This document shows, piece by piece, positions 27,968 through 43,193 of a stretch of 64,000 nt of DNA. This DNA comes from Alteromonas sp. 5E99-2 (GTDB lineage Bacteria > Pseudomonadota > Gammaproteobacteria > Enterobacterales > Alteromonadaceae). The notes below the pieces were generated by a model. It was not told the DNA's origin and made no database searches. It saw nothing but the letters and a program-made list of their open reading frames with translations. The translations under genes and the position numbers were made by a program. Where the stretch lies: positions 1 through 64,000 of the forward strand of contig NZ_JAFNJE010000010.1 of NCBI RefSeq assembly GCF_017368475.1, in the 5' to 3' direction. Position 1 is the stretch's first letter, and each line of letters opens with the position of its first letter.

Positions 27968-30244
27968 TTAATTCGACTCTATTTCCTCTTTTTTCTCATC
28001 TAAGCTTTGATAATCGAAACTCAATTCATCTTTATGAATATCAATATCAACGCTACCACCTTTTAACAATCGTCCAAACAACAATTCGTTTGCTAACTCT
28101 TTCTTCAGTTCTTCTTTAATCAAACGCGCCATAGGTCTTGCTCCCATCGCTTTATCGTAGCCTTTTTTCGCTAAATAACGACGAGCTTTATCTGTTACGT
28201 TTAATGAAACCTGTTTAGCATCTAATTGCGCTTGTAGTTCAGTTAGGAATTTATCAACAACCTGCAAAATCACATCTTGATCTAAATGATTAAACCAAAT
28301 TGTGGCATCTAACCTGTTTCTAAACTCAGGCGTAAATATTTTGTTTATTTCGGCCAACGCATCATGGCTATGATCTTGTTGTTTAAAACCAATTGTGGTG
28401 CGCACAGTTTCTTGTACACCGGCATTGGTTGTCATTACCAGCACTACATTACGGAAATCTACTTTTCTACCATTGTTGTCAGTTAACGTACCGTGATCCA
28501 TTACCTGCAACAAAATGTTGTAGATATCACTGTGAGCTTTTTCTATTTCATCCAGTAACACAACACAATACGGATTTTTAATCACCGCATCGGTCAGTAA
28601 CCCGCCTTGGTCAAATCCAACGTATCCTGGAGGTGCACCAATTAAACGGCTCACAGCATGGCGCTCCATGTATTCAGACATATCAAAGCGAACTAACTCA
28701 ACATTCATAATATTAGCTAGCTGCTGAGTCACCTCTGTTTTACCTACCCCTGTGGGGCCAGCAAACATAAAATTACCAATAGGTTTATTTTCTGATCCCA
28801 GCCCAGAGCGGGATAAATGAATTGCATTGGTCAAAGTTTCAATGGCTTCATCTTGACCAAAAACAACCATTTTCAAATTACGCCCAAGGTTTTTTAACAC
28901 CTCTTTATCAGACGTAGAAACGGATTTTTCGGGTATACGAGCCATTTTCGCAATAATTTGCTCGATATCACCAACGTTAATGGTTTTCTTCCGCTTAGAC
29001 TGCGGAAGCAATTGCTGGCTTGCACCTGCTTCGTCCATAACATCAATAGCTTTGTCAGGTAAGAAGCGCTCGTTAATATACTTAGACGACAATTCAGCCG
29101 CAGCATACAGTGCTTTTTGCGTATACCTTACACTGTGGTGTTCTTCATAGCGCGATTTCAAGCCTTGAAGAATTTTGGTTGTGTCACCAACGCTAGGTTC
29201 AACCACATCCACTTTCTGGAAGCGACGCGCTAGCGCTCTGTCTTTTTCAAAAATACCTTGGTATTCCTGGTACGTTGTAGAGCCAATACAACGCAATTCG
29301 CCACTACTTAACTTAGGTTTTAGTAGGTTAGATGCGTCCATTACACCACCAGAAGCCGCTCCTGCCCCTATAATGGTATGAATTTCATCGATGAATAGAA
29401 TCGCGTCAGGATCTTTAGTTTGTTCCTTTAAAATGCCTTTGAGGCGCTTTTCAAAGTCACCTCGGTATTTTGTTCCGGCTAGAAGCGCACCTAAGTCTAA
29501 AGAGTGGACAGTACAGTTAGCAATAACATCCGGCACATCGTTATTGACAATGCGATACGCTAAACCTTCAGCAATTGCTGTTTTTCCAACGCCAGCTTCA
29601 CCCACTAACAAGGGATTATTTTTACGGCGACGGCAAAGAATCTGAATCGTACGTTCAACTTCCGTATCGCGACCTATTAATGGGTCTATTTTTCCTTCTT
29701 TAGCCTGCACATTCAAATTAGTCGCGTATTTTTCTAACGATGTTTCTTCTTGTTCACCTTCAGCGGTTTCATCACCGTCTTCAGAACTTGAAGTTCCGTC
29801 TTCTTCTTGTTTACTGACGCCATGACTAATGTAGTTCACCACGTCCAACCGCGTGACGTCTGCTTTTTTGAGTATATAAACCGCTTGAGACTCTTGTTCG
29901 CTAAAAATAGCGACAAGTACATTTGCTCCGGTAACTTCTTCCTTTCCAGAGGATTGAACATGAAATACAGCGCGCTGTAATACACGTTGAAAGCCCAATG
30001 TAGGCTGTGTTTCCCGCTCTTTAAGCTGATCTTCTAATATCAAAGGAGTGGTATCTTTTACAAACTCGAGCAGTTCAGATTTGATGTTATCTACATTTGC
30101 GCCACACGCATGTAGCGCTTCTTTTGCTGCTGGGTTATCTAACAACGCCAACAGTAAATGCTCCACTGTCATGAATTCGTGGCGATGTTCTCTTGCGAAT
30201 ACGAACGCTTCGTTTAGCGTGCGCTCTAAATCTTTATTTAGCAT
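27968..30244 (-). CDS. clpA: ATP-dependent Clp protease ATP-binding subunit ClpA
   Basis: ClpA unfolds substrates and feeds them to ClpP. The 758-residue protein has the N-terminal repeat domain (about 1-145), a variable acidic linker, then two AAA+ modules with Walker A motifs GEAGVGKT and GPTGVGKT, Walker [10 protein letters not shown] and VLLDEIEKA, and an IGF-type ClpP-binding loop (TTIGFKQQ). It lies 18 bp downstream of clpS, which redirects it to N-degron substrates. Confidence 0.97.
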   Translation of the reverse strand: MLNKDLERTLNEAFVFAREHRHEFMTVEHLLLALLDNPAAKEALHACGANVDNIKSELLEFVKDTTPLILEDQLKERETQPTLGFQRVLQRAVFHVQSSGKEEVTGANVLVAIFSEQESQAVYILKKADVTRLDVVNYISHGVSKQEEDGTSSSEDGDETAEGEQEETSLEKYATNLNVQAKEGKIDPLIGRDTEVERTIQILCRRRKNNPLLVGEAGVGKTAIAEGLAYRIVNNDVPDVIANCTVHSLDLGALLAGTKYRGDFEKRLKGILKEQTKDPDAILFIDEIHTIIGAGAASGGVMDASNLLKPKLSSGELRCIGSTTYQEYQGIFEKDRALARRFQKVDVVEPSVGDTTKILQGLKSRYEEHHSVRYTQKALYAAAELSSKYINERFLPDKAIDVMDEAGASQQLLPQSKRKKTINVGDIEQIIAKMARIPEKSVSTSDKEVLKNLGRNLKMVVFGQDEAIETLTNAIHLSRSGLGSENKPIGNFMFAGPTGVGKTEVTQQLANIMNVELVRFDMSEYMERHAVSRLIGAPPGYVGFDQGGLLTDAVIKNPYCVVLLDEIEKAHSDIYNILLQVMDHGTLTDNNGRKVDFRNVVLVMTTNAGVQETVRTTIGFKQQDHSHDALAEINKIFTPEFRNRLDATIWFNHLDQDVILQVVDKFLTELQAQLDAKQVSLNVTDKARRYLAKKGYDKAMGARPMARLIKEELKKELANELLFGRLLKGGSVDIDIHKDELSFDYQSLDEKKEEIESN

Positions 30245-30262
30245 AGTGACCGCCTTTTACGT

Positions 30263-30583
30263 TTACGCAGGTTCCAAAGTACACATCAATGGGTGCTGAT
30301 GCTTTCTGGCGTACTGATTAACTTGCATTACTTTTGTTTCTGCTATCTCTGCAGTATAGACCCCACACACGGCTTTGCCTTCATAATGCACAGTCAACAT
30401 TGTTTGATTAGCCTTTTCTAAATTCATATTGAAAAAGTGAGTCAACACATTAACCACAAAATCCATAGGAGTGTAATCGTCGTTATTTAATATAACCTTG
30501 TACATAGGAGGAGGTTGCGTTTTTTGCCTAACCGCCTCAAGTAAACCATCTTTATCAATATTGGTCGTGTTATCTTTACTCAT
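30263..30583 (-). CDS. clpS: ATP-dependent Clp protease adaptor ClpS
   Basis: The 106-residue adaptor recognises N-terminal Leu, Phe, Tyr or Trp and hands proteins to ClpA. It shows the core [20 protein letters not shown] (the DD/N and M residues form the N-degron pocket), [20 protein letters not shown] and a C-terminal [10 protein letters not shown]. Together with aat, bpt and clpA this gives a nearly complete bacterial N-degron pathway in 4.4 kb. Confidence 0.97.
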   Translation of the reverse strand: MSKDNTTNIDKDGLLEAVRQKTQPPPMYKVILNNDDYTPMDFVVNVLTHFFNMNLEKANQTMLTVHYEGKAVCGVYTAEIAETKVMQVNQYARKHQHPLMCTLEPA

Positions 30584-30653
30584 AATCCAATGCTAGCCAA
30601 TGTGCAATTATTTTAGACAAAAAGTATTAATATTTTAATTCTGTAAAAAATAC

Positions 30654-30681
30654 TTGACAGAATATGGTTAAAATATATACA
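30654..30681 (+). promoter_or_regulatory. Predicted sigma70 promoter of cspD
   Basis: Perfect -35 TTGACA at 30654-30659 and -10 TATACA at 30676-30681 are 16 bp apart. This would give a leader of about 90 bases before the cspD ATG, as cold-shock-family genes often have. Confidence 0.6.
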
Positions 30682-30776
30682 GTCATATTTGTTAACAAAT
30701 AGGTTAACATTTCACAGACTCTTTATATTGTGGGGTCAGTTGCACGTGAGTTCAAGGAGTAGAAGGAAGTCAATCC

Positions 30777-30995
30777 ATGGCGAATGGTAAAGTTAAGTGG
30801 TTTAACAACGCAAAAGGGTTCGGATTTATTGTTCCAGAAGATGGGGGCGAAGATATTTTTGCTCACTATTCTACAATTCAAATGGAAGGATACCGGTCTT
30901 TAAAGGCAGGACAAGAAGTCTCATTTGAAATTCAGCAAGGGCCAAAAGGGCTACATGCTGATAAAATTGATTTCAAAGAAGAAGACGAACGTTAA
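30777..30995 (+). CDS. cspD: Cold-shock-domain protein CspD-like
   Basis: The 72-residue single cold-shock domain has RNP1 ([12 protein letters not shown]) and RNP2 (DIFAHYSTI) motifs that bind single-stranded nucleic acid. Length, the FAHYSTI variant and the position opposite clpS-clpA match CspD, which in E. coli inhibits replication in stationary phase. That role is inferred from the orthologue only. A strong terminator follows the stop codon. Confidence 0.9.
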   Translation: MANGKVKWFNNAKGFGFIVPEDGGEDIFAHYSTIQMEGYRSLKAGQEVSFEIQQGPKGLHADKIDFKEEDER

Positions 30996-31040
30996 CTGAT
31001 CAAATACAATTAAATTAATATTTAACTGTATTTTACCTAT

Positions 31041-31068
31041 AAAAAAACCGGCAAATGCCGGTTTTTTT
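31041..31068. terminator. Bidirectional terminator, cspD and icd
   Basis: AAAAAAACCGGC / GCCGGTTTTTTT with loop AAAT, symmetric, between converging cspD and icd. Confidence 0.92.
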
Positions 31069-31081
31069 AATTTTGAATCAA

Positions 31082-33307
<2,226 letters not shown>

Positions 33308-33452
33308 TTACCTCATAAGTTAGGGTGAAATCACACCCGATCGGGTCCATAATTGTGTGGTAGTAGTATAGGGTCGCCGTAAATACTTACAAGGTTTACC
33401 TAGTAAACTATTCAATAAAAAAGAACTATCTTTACTATTTATTTAATCAATA

Positions 33453-33998
33453 ATGAAAAAAAATCGAACAATTTTATTTAATAAGCCCTTCAATGTACTT
33501 AGTCAGTTCACTGATGCAGATGGCAGAGAAACATTAAAAGACTATGTTTCTATTCCCGATGTATATGCCGCAGGTCGACTAGACAGAGACTCAGAAGGCT
33601 TGTTGGTGTTAACCAGTGATGGCAAACTTCAGCACAAACTCGCCCACCCCAAGAATAAGGTGTCTAAAACCTATTGGGCTCAAGTAGAAAAGATCCCCGA
33701 TATGTCAGCAATTACTGCATTGCAAAAGGGTGTGGAATTAAAAGACGGGTTAACAAAGCCGGCTAAAGTTGCATTAATAGACGAACCCGACATATGGCCT
33801 CGCACTCCTCCTGTTCGGTTTCGCCAACACATACCTACGCAGTGGTTAAGCATTACCATTAGCGAAGGTAAAAACCGCCAAGTCCGACGTATGACTGCGC
33901 ATATAGGCCACCCTACATTGCGTTTGGTTCGCTATCGAGTGGGAAATTGGACGATAGATGGAATAAATTCAGGTGAACATCGCATGTTAGAGTTGTGA
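33453..33998 (+). CDS. rluE: 23S rRNA pseudouridine synthase RluE
   Basis: The 181-residue RsuA-family enzyme lacks an N-terminal S4 domain, as RluE does. It has the catalytic aspartate D44 in AAGRLDRDSEGLLVLT, ILFNKPFNVLSQF at the start, and KNRQVRRMTAHIGHPTLRLVRYRVG. In E. coli RluE modifies U2457 of 23S rRNA. It is followed 74 bp later by mnmA, so RNA-modification genes cluster here. Confidence 0.92.
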   Translation: MKKNRTILFNKPFNVLSQFTDADGRETLKDYVSIPDVYAAGRLDRDSEGLLVLTSDGKLQHKLAHPKNKVSKTYWAQVEKIPDMSAITALQKGVELKDGLTKPAKVALIDEPDIWPRTPPVRFRQHIPTQWLSITISEGKNRQVRRMTAHIGHPTLRLVRYRVGNWTIDGINSGEHRMLEL

Positions 33999-34072
33999 AT
34001 TTAAGAAGACTTTCTGTTATACTTCGCGCCCTAAAATTTCCCTCCAATTTAACGTGAGTAACGAGCGGTTAA

Positions 34073-35188
34073 ATGCAAAACGAACGCACAAATACTAAAG
34101 TCATCGTCGGTATGTCTGGCGGCGTCGATTCATCAGTTTCAGCTTATCTATTGAAGTCCCAGGGCTATCAGGTAGAAGGCTTGTTTATGAAAAACTGGGA
34201 AGAAGACGACAATGACGAATACTGTGCGGCGGCAGAAGACTTAGCTGATGCGCAAGCCGTTTGCGACAAATTGGGCATTCATTTACACACGATTAATTTT
34301 GCAGCGGAATACTGGGATAACGTTTTTGAATATTTTTTAGAAGAATATCGCGCGGGTCGCACACCGAACCCCGATATTATGTGTAACAAAGAAATTAAAT
34401 TTAAAGCCTTTTTAGAATTTGCCGCAGAAGATTTGGGCGCTGACTACATCGCCACTGGGCATTATGTTCAGCGAGAGTTTCGAGACAATCAATGGCATTT
34501 ACTAAGAGGCTTGGATCAAAATAAAGATCAAAGCTATTTCCTCTATACTTTGGGTGCTGAACACGTAGCGAAAACTTTATTTCCAGTGGGTAACATTGAA
34601 AAACCAGAAGTCAGAGAAATCGCACAGCGAGAAGGCCTGATCACCCATAACAAAAAAGACAGTACCGGTATTTGTTTTATTGGTGAACGTAAATTTAAAG
34701 ACTTTTTACAACGCTATTTACCGGCGCAACCCGGTGATATAGAAACCGCTGAAGGCAAAAAAATTGGTCAGCACGAAGGTTTAATGTATCACACCTTAGG
34801 TCAGCGCAAAGGGCTGCTTATTGGTGGCAAACGGGATCACGGCGAAGACCCTTGGTACGTGGTAGACAAAGACGTAGCTCGCAATACCTTAATTGTTGGC
34901 CAAGGTGCTAACCACCCTCGCCTATTCTCAAACGGCCTTATCGCCAACCAATTGCATTGGGTGTCTCGGATAGCTTTAACTAAACCGTTACGAGCCACAG
35001 TGAAAACTCGATATAGACAAGAAGACATTCCTTGCTTAATCGAACCCATAAATGAACACAGCGTCAAGGTGACCTTCGACTCACCTCAAAAAGCAGTAAC
35101 ACCCGGGCAATCCGCTGTATTCTATTTAGATGATGTCTGTTTAGGCGGCGGTATTATTGACAGTTATTGTAGAGACGCTTCATGTTAA
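34073..35188 (+). CDS. mnmA: tRNA-specific 2-thiouridylase MnmA
   Basis: MnmA makes s2U34 in Lys, Glu and Gln tRNAs. The 371-residue protein has the PP-loop SGGVDSS (about 15-21), catalytic C104 in [10 protein letters not shown] and C201 in STGICFIG, and the central TPNPD motif. It overlaps hflD by seven bases and leads the mnmA-hflD-purB-roxA run. Confidence 0.97.
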   Translation: MQNERTNTKVIVGMSGGVDSSVSAYLLKSQGYQVEGLFMKNWEEDDNDEYCAAAEDLADAQAVCDKLGIHLHTINFAAEYWDNVFEYFLEEYRAGRTPNPDIMCNKEIKFKAFLEFAAEDLGADYIATGHYVQREFRDNQWHLLRGLDQNKDQSYFLYTLGAEHVAKTLFPVGNIEKPEVREIAQREGLITHNKKDSTGICFIGERKFKDFLQRYLPAQPGDIETAEGKKIGQHEGLMYHTLGQRKGLLIGGKRDHGEDPWYVVDKDVARNTLIVGQGANHPRLFSNGLIANQLHWVSRIALTKPLRATVKTRYRQEDIPCLIEPINEHSVKVTFDSPQKAVTPGQSAVFYLDDVCLGGGIIDSYCRDASC

Positions 35189-35808
35189 CACCTGCAATAG
35201 AACGTCAGCTTGCTCTTGCAGGTGTTTGCCAATCTGCATTTTTAGTAAAACATTTAGCAAAAAAAGGCGAGCTAGATAAACTTGCCTTTGAATCGAGTTT
35301 ATCCAGCATTTTGGTTACCGACCCACAAACACCTCAACAGGTTTTTGGTTCATTGAATAATTTAAAACTCGGGTTTCAAACGCTGGTTTCACAGCTGAAT
35401 AACGAACCTAAAAATAAAGATATCGAAATCACCCGTTATGTCATGGCTATATTGACCTTAGAAAGGAAACTCGCCAAACATAAAAGTGCCATGAGCGATT
35501 TAGCCACTCGTATTGCTCATGTGCAGCGGCAACTGGCCTATGTAGAAATAGAAAACCAACAGGTGCAAACCTCACTAGCCAGTATTTATTCCGATATCGT
35601 TAGCCCATTAGCTCCGAAAATTCAGATTTCAGGCAATGCGCAAATTTTAAAAACAAGTATTAACCAACACCGAGTAAGATCCATTTTACTTGCAGGTGTC
35701 CGTTCAGCCGTTATGTGGCGACAAATGGGCGGTAGACGTAGACAATTATTGTTACAACGCAAACACATCGTCGACAGTGCGCATCAAGCACTTCGACTTA
35801 TTCATTGA
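35182..35808 (+). CDS. hflD: High frequency lysogenization protein HflD homologue
   Basis: This 208-residue, mostly helical protein of the HflD/YcfC family is located, as usual, between mnmA and purB. In E. coli it is a peripheral membrane protein that interacts with phage lambda CII; its own cellular function is unclear. Matches include [23 protein letters not shown] at the start and [18 protein letters not shown] at the end. Confidence 0.92.
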   Translation: MLTPAIERQLALAGVCQSAFLVKHLAKKGELDKLAFESSLSSILVTDPQTPQQVFGSLNNLKLGFQTLVSQLNNEPKNKDIEITRYVMAILTLERKLAKHKSAMSDLATRIAHVQRQLAYVEIENQQVQTSLASIYSDIVSPLAPKIQISGNAQILKTSINQHRVRSILLAGVRSAVMWRQMGGRRRQLLLQRKHIVDSAHQALRLIH

Positions 35809-35821
35809 TATTACCTTTTAG

Positions 35822-38327
<2,506 letters not shown>

Positions 38328-38329
38328 AC

Positions 38330-40627
38330 CTAGTTCCTCGTAAAGTTAATCCAATTCACATTCATCAAACCTGCTGAAGAGTTAGGGTCAGAAAACAACA
38401 AACGAAGAGTCTGGTCCCCAACCTCTAACTGAATTTGAGTACTCACGGTAACCCATTCCTGCCAACCACCGGTAAAATCCACGGAAGCTTGCGCAGATGT
38501 CTGGCCATTAACTTGCACAAATATGTCTCCCCCATTGTTATTACTGGCTAAACGGAAATCCACTGTATAGTTTCCTGCCGCAGCCACGTTAACATCGTAT
38601 TCAACATAATCATTATTCTCGATAAAGCCTATATTTAAACCACCGTTAATATCAGCGGTTGCCTCGGTTTGAACACCGGACTGGCGACTGAAATCTTCGG
38701 CCTGAATTAAACTGGGTATGCTAAGTAAGTTAACGCTTGGCGCATTACGAGTCACATTCATCCAATTAATATTCATCAAATCACTAGAAGCGTTTGGTTC
38801 AGAAAATAACAACCTAATTGTTTGCTCTCCAGCCGCTAGCTGTAATTGAGCACTCGCGGTAACCCAGCTTTGCCAACCACCAGTAGATCCAATGGAGACT
38901 TGAGTTAACGCTTGTCCATCAACTTGAAACAAAACATTACCACCACCGGTATTACTCGCTAGGCGCAAATCAAGGTTATAACTGCCCGCCTCGACAACGT
39001 TTACATCAAATTCTAAATAGTCATTGTGGGTAATAAAAGCTATATTTTGACCACCATCAATATCACTTGTGTTCTCTGTTTGCGTGCCTGATTGGCGAAC
39101 ATAGTCTTCTGCTTGAATTAAGCTTGGGATCATAGGTAAATCTGAATCAGGGGGAGTGGGTTCTGGATCGACTGAAGCCGTGCCATTAGTGACATTAATC
39201 CAATTTACATTTAATAAGCCTTGGTTCGAGTTTTGATTAGTAAAAATAACACGTATTGTGTGGTCGCCTTCATCCAAAGTAACTTGCGTTCCAACCGTCA
39301 CCCAACTTTGCCAGCCCCCTGTAGAACCAACGGAAGCCTCTCCTCGGTTTTGACCATCAACAAAAATAGTGGCGTCACCGCCTTGGGTATTACTCGCAAA
39401 ACGAAAATCAAAATTGTATACCCCTGATTCAGCAACAGTAACGTCATATTCGACATAGTCATTATTTTCAATAAAGCCTATATTTAACCCACCACCGATA
39501 TCATTGGTACCTTCTGTCAGAACACCGGACTGACGGTTATAATTTTCCGCTTGAATTAAATTAGGAAGAGATACTCGCTCTGGTACAGGAGTGTCTGGAT
39601 CAGTTGGAGGAGGATCGATTGGATCCGGCTCTATAGGCGAGCCACTTCCCGTCCCAACGGCCGGCCAATTGCGAATAATATCTCTTGTCAGTACGCCCGA
39701 TTCTCTTAAAAGGCTTAAGGGCCAGTTACCTTGTGTATTTTGACCTTGGGCCCCTGTGGTTCTTAATATCGATGCCCCTTCATTCAAATCGTTCACAGAC
39801 CAATTAAGGTGACTAATATTGTTTTCTAATAAAAAATCCATCCACTCACGGGTAGAGCCTTCGTTTGCTCCGCCATTCCCGTCAGCGTTAACCGTGCCCC
39901 ATTCTGTGGCAAATAAAGGGATACCATTACGCAACGCTGTACGTGCATATTCACGTAACTCTTCACCATGGGTGCCCGCATAAAAATGGAATGTATAAGC
40001 TAAGTTTTCTACGCCTGTAATCGGGTTTCTTGACGCTGTATCAACCCGTTGTGAGAAAAAAGGTGTTCCTACAATAATTAAATTATCTGAATGTTCACGG
40101 ATGGCGGCAATCACTGGCATTGCATAATTGCGGATCGTATTCCAAGTTGCTTCGCTGCCGTTGAAATCACCAATAGGTTCGTTGTAAATTTCAAAAAGAA
40201 CATTCTCATTGCTGCCATATAGTTGAGCCATTTCACTAAAGAACTGAACCGCTTCGGCGGTATTATTTTCGGCGCTATGTGAATGCCAGTCTATAATCAC
40301 ATAAATGTCTTCAGCGATGGCCGCTTCAACAAGATCAATTACAGCATTTCGATTCAAATTAGGATTGCTAAGAAATCCATTGAACTCCTGAACTCCCATT
40401 GCTGCTCGGACAATAGTTGTGTTCCAGTCTTCTTTTAACCAAGAAACCACATTGCGGTTGTAATACACACTGCCGTTGAAGTTAGTCCAATAAAAGCTAT
40501 TTCCTGCTAAGCTTCCATTTTGCCCTCCAATAAGCACTTGGTTTCCCTCGGTTGTTATTGGTTCTACTGCAAATATTTGGCTAGTAAAGCTTAACAAAAG
40601 TACGAACATACAGTTTTTAGATAACAT
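38330..40627 (-). CDS. Secreted endoglucanase-like GH5 with three CBM6 modules
   Basis: 765 residues: signal peptide (1-20, cut near IFA-VEP), GH5 domain (about 22-325) with acid/base E150 in EIYNEP and nucleophile E242 in FATEWG, a Pro/Asp linker (about 330-352), then three CBM6-like modules at about 355-480, 501-627 and 638-765, joined by short linkers. Each module has the IQAE, GG..I.FI..NDY and STGGWQSWV landmarks. Domain order suggests a beta-glucan (cellulose-type) hydrolase; exact substrate is not provable. It converges with roxA with a two-base gap. Confidence 0.92.
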   Translation of the reverse strand: MLSKNCMFVLLLSFTSQIFAVEPITTEGNQVLIGGQNGSLAGNSFYWTNFNGSVYYNRNVVSWLKEDWNTTIVRAAMGVQEFNGFLSNPNLNRNAVIDLVEAAIAEDIYVIIDWHSHSAENNTAEAVQFFSEMAQLYGSNENVLFEIYNEPIGDFNGSEATWNTIRNYAMPVIAAIREHSDNLIIVGTPFFSQRVDTASRNPITGVENLAYTFHFYAGTHGEELREYARTALRNGIPLFATEWGTVNADGNGGANEGSTREWMDFLLENNISHLNWSVNDLNEGASILRTTGAQGQNTQGNWPLSLLRESGVLTRDIIRNWPAVGTGSGSPIEPDPIDPPPTDPDTPVPERVSLPNLIQAENYNRQSGVLTEGTNDIGGGLNIGFIENNDYVEYDVTVAESGVYNFDFRFASNTQGGDATIFVDGQNRGEASVGSTGGWQSWVTVGTQVTLDEGDHTIRVIFTNQNSNQGLLNVNWINVTNGTASVDPEPTPPDSDLPMIPSLIQAEDYVRQSGTQTENTSDIDGGQNIAFITHNDYLEFDVNVVEAGSYNLDLRLASNTGGGNVLFQVDGQALTQVSIGSTGGWQSWVTASAQLQLAAGEQTIRLLFSEPNASSDLMNINWMNVTRNAPSVNLLSIPSLIQAEDFSRQSGVQTEATADINGGLNIGFIENNDYVEYDVNVAAAGNYTVDFRLASNNNGGDIFVQVNGQTSAQASVDFTGGWQEWVTVSTQIQLEVGDQTLRLLFSDPNSSAGLMNVNWINFTRN

Positions 40628-41096
40628 GGCTTACAGTCCTTCGATTAACGTATCGCTTTATTAATGTACAATTACGGTAAACTAAAAAGTTGTCCTTCAC
40701 ACCCTATTTTTAAAAAAAATTAACATTAAATGTAAACCTCTTATTCCATTCACTTTCTCAGTGCATAAAAATCCATTCAGTCGCTAATAAACATCACATT
40801 AAACAATTGATTTTAAAGAGTTTTAATAAAAAAAATAACAACCTGTATGCGTAATCAGACACATTTTTACTTAATTTATAATTCTTTCAACATTAAAAAC
40901 AATAACCCTTTGTTTTTTAAGCAAAACAAACCATTGGCACAAAGATTGTTATGGTAATAATGAGTGTGAAGCTAAATATCGATTTTACTAGTTAGCGCTT
41001 TTGCTATTAACGCATTCACAACAAAATGTAAAAAAGTTGTTGCTAGATAGACTTTTTATCATTTGTCATTATTTAAAGATTTAAGGAATAGAAATT
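40628..41096. other. 469-bp AT-rich gap between glucanase and EF-hand gene
   Basis: This divergent gap must hold the promoters of both neighbours. I see long A/T runs but no RNA gene. TTGGCAC-N5-TTGTT at 40934-40950 weakly resembles a sigma54 promoter but lacks the essential GC of the -12 element. An AAGGAA ribosome site precedes the EF-hand ATG. Confidence 0.4.
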
Positions 41097-41306
41097 ATGA
41101 AAATATTAATCACTTTGGGTCTATTGACCTTTGCTTCATTTGCTTTAGTTGCTCAAGAAGATTTAATCAGCAAATTCGATTTGGATAGTGATGGTAAAAT
41201 CAGTGTTGAAGAAGCATCAACAAGCCCTTCATTGGCGGCAATTTTTACTGAGCTAGACAAAAACGGAGATGGCTACCTATCTACTGAAGAAATAAAAGAC
41301 CTGTAA
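41097..41306 (+). CDS. Small exported EF-hand protein
   Basis: A 69-residue protein with a signal peptide (MKILITLGLLTFASFALVAQ) followed by two EF-hand calcium loops, DLDSDGKISVEE and DKNGDGYLSTEE, and almost nothing else. It should bind two Ca ions in the periplasm or outside. The pair could buffer or sense calcium near the neighbouring secreted glucanase, but the genes are divergent and no link is shown. A strong terminator follows. Confidence 0.88.
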   Translation: MKILITLGLLTFASFALVAQEDLISKFDLDSDGKISVEEASTSPSLAAIFTELDKNGDGYLSTEEIKDL

Positions 41307-41333
41307 AACTAACGGCATTTACAGTACATGAAA

Positions 41334-41378
41334 CGTGTCATGGTTTATTCTCTCTCCTAAACTATGACACGACATTTT
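41334..41378 (+). terminator. Rho-independent terminator of EF-hand gene
   Basis: CGTGTCATGGTTTA / TAAACTATGACACG pair over 14 positions with one G-T wobble, loop of 10 bases, followed by ACATTTTT. Confidence 0.85.
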
Positions 41379-41467
41379 TCCTATTTAAATGGCCTTGTTG
41401 ATACCAAGAGGCTATGAATCAGTTGTTTTTTTTCCGGTTAGACCAAAGGCGTTTAAAACCTAAACCA

Positions 41468-42805
41468 CTAACTTTTCGAACTTTGCCCCAGAAAATAAAA
41501 CGGAATACGCCATTTAGAAACGGCTTTGTTCCCTTTGATTTTCTTCACCACTATTGATTGGTGACCTAGATCTAAAGCCTGTGTATCAATGTACCCTAAA
41601 ATTCCGTCTTGCTTCGTCCGTGGGTGTCGATATTGCATAAAAGAGGCTTCTACTGACTTACCACTGAGTATCACTTGGTGATATTGTTTATAACAGTTCA
41701 ACTCAAACGCGTTTTCTCGAGCTCTTGCTTTCCCTTCAGCCTCGTCGTTCTCTTCAAACACGCCACACGCCTTTTTTTGTAATCCTGCTTCGTGCTTAAA
41801 AATAGGAATAAAAATTTTGATAACACCGCCTTTAACGACATCTGAATCTATTTCTGGAGACAATAAAAACGTTCGATTTTGATTTTGAGTCTGATAGTAG
41901 TCAGGGTAAATATGTGATTCATCAAAATACTCATAACCATCGTTATAAAAGTCAGATTTTGCAGTTAAATAAGGGATATTAGTGTGAATCATTTTATAAG
42001 TGGCGACGCCAACACCAATTATCACAAATAGCGCTAGAAGAAACACTAAACCTTTTTTCTTCTTAAAATTAGCGGAAAATATGGTACTTATTTGAAGTAC
42101 ATACTTATACATAGGGCCTGAGATTAGTATGTAACTTACGTGAACAGTATAAAATAAGCCTCTTTGTATTTTTTCATGTTCATTAAATTTACTCATATTA
42201 CCTAATATAGAAAACAACCCATGCATTGATATAATGGATACGAATATCCATACGGGTATCAGCAATAGCCATTTAGGCAAGAACTCAATCAGAAAATTAT
42301 ACGAAAATATATATGCGCTGAATATTACCGCTGAAATACTGTAGACTAGCAATAATAAAAACGCAGCAGAAAAAATAACACTACACAGTTCGTCTATTTT
42401 TTGTTGTGACTTTTGAAGCTTAGGTAATATCAAAAGTAAACGCTTGGTATAAATTTCAGAGTAAACACTATTGGCCGTACTGAAATCTGGAAAAACGGAG
42501 CTAAGCCCAATTAAGCCAATCCAATATGCTCGAAGCGCAAAGTGAATAACAAACATCGACACCAAAATACTGATGGCCAACAACCCCAAAAATACAATCA
42601 TGTAACCCAATAGATATTGGCTAGGATGTAGATAATCGATAAATCGATTTGTTGCCCAATCAATAAGGCCAAATAACTGGAATGTTCCAAAGATGGCGAT
42701 GGCAGAAATCAACAATTCTGCCTCCCAACTTTCTTTTTTTAACCTATGTATCCAATCATCTTGAGCAAGATTTTCAGGTTCATTGCTAAGCTCTTGTTCG
42801 CTCAT
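41468..42805 (-). CDS. Polytopic membrane protein of unknown function, 445 aa
   Basis: I do not recognise the family. After a charged N-terminus (about 1-28) there are roughly six hydrophobic segments (about 30-48, 66-90, 142-165, 178-200, 222-240, 255-272), then a soluble C-terminal half of about 170 residues, rich in charged residues, with a cysteine pair (CGVF and LNCYKQ). Topology suggests the tail is periplasmic. It opens a stretch of accessory-looking genes; no partner gene is adjacent in the same orientation within 130 bp. Confidence 0.8.
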   Translation of the reverse strand: MSEQELSNEPENLAQDDWIHRLKKESWEAELLISAIAIFGTFQLFGLIDWATNRFIDYLHPSQYLLGYMIVFLGLLAISILVSMFVIHFALRAYWIGLIGLSSVFPDFSTANSVYSEIYTKRLLLILPKLQKSQQKIDELCSVIFSAAFLLLLVYSISAVIFSAYIFSYNFLIEFLPKWLLLIPVWIFVSIISMHGLFSILGNMSKFNEHEKIQRGLFYTVHVSYILISGPMYKYVLQISTIFSANFKKKKGLVFLLALFVIIGVGVATYKMIHTNIPYLTAKSDFYNDGYEYFDESHIYPDYYQTQNQNRTFLLSPEIDSDVVKGGVIKIFIPIFKHEAGLQKKACGVFEENDEAEGKARARENAFELNCYKQYHQVILSGKSVEASFMQYRHPRTKQDGILGYIDTQALDLGHQSIVVKKIKGNKAVSKWRIPFYFLGQSSKS

Positions 42806-42944
42806 TTTTTAATTCATTATGTATAAATTCTTGCCGATAAATGGAGCTTAAACACTATTAACTCGGTATTCAATCTTCTAAGAACTTTGATAGCTAGTTT
42901 CACAAACCGATGAACGCTTGAGTACTTAAAAGTAAATATGCTCT

Positions 42945-43139
42945 TTAGAGCTCTTTTTTCATTACTCCCGCGAATTCCAAGCCCCCCTCAAGTTCACGAA
43001 AATCCACATTGACGAGTTCCCATCCATCTCCCCCAAGCGAAGTTAGATAAGCCTCCACATCTTCACGTTTTCTTGCTTTAAAAAGCCCTGCAGTTTCAAC
43101 ATCTCTGGTGTCTATAATTTTATATTCAAATTTTTTCAT
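42945..43139 (-). CDS. DUF4177 domain protein, 64 aa
   Basis: MKKFEYKIIDT at the start and GGDGWELVNVDF in the middle are the hallmarks of the short DUF4177 family, small cytosolic proteins of unknown function. The whole chain is the domain. It is preceded by a VOC gene 55 bp upstream in the same direction, so a small operon is possible. Confidence 0.75.
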   Translation of the reverse strand: MKKFEYKIIDTRDVETAGLFKARKREDVEAYLTSLGGDGWELVNVDFRELEGGLEFAGVMKKEL

Positions 43140-43193
43140 GAAGTTTCCGTAACTTGTTTGAGTAATATGAGTGAGTAAAAGCCCATGCGGCTG

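Noticed and set aside
28393-29645. Plus-strand frames antisense to clpA
   Set aside because: clpA motifs cover the region completely on the other strand; these frames are antisense shadows.
30667-30682. LexA-like half site (ACAG) in the cspD promoter
   Set aside because: Only one half matches CTGT-N8-ACAG; the other half reads GTTA, so no SOS box is supported.
40934-40950. Possible sigma54 promoter (TTGGCAC-N5-TTGTT) before the EF-hand gene
   Set aside because: The -12 element lacks the conserved GC (reads GT), and no activator gene is nearby.
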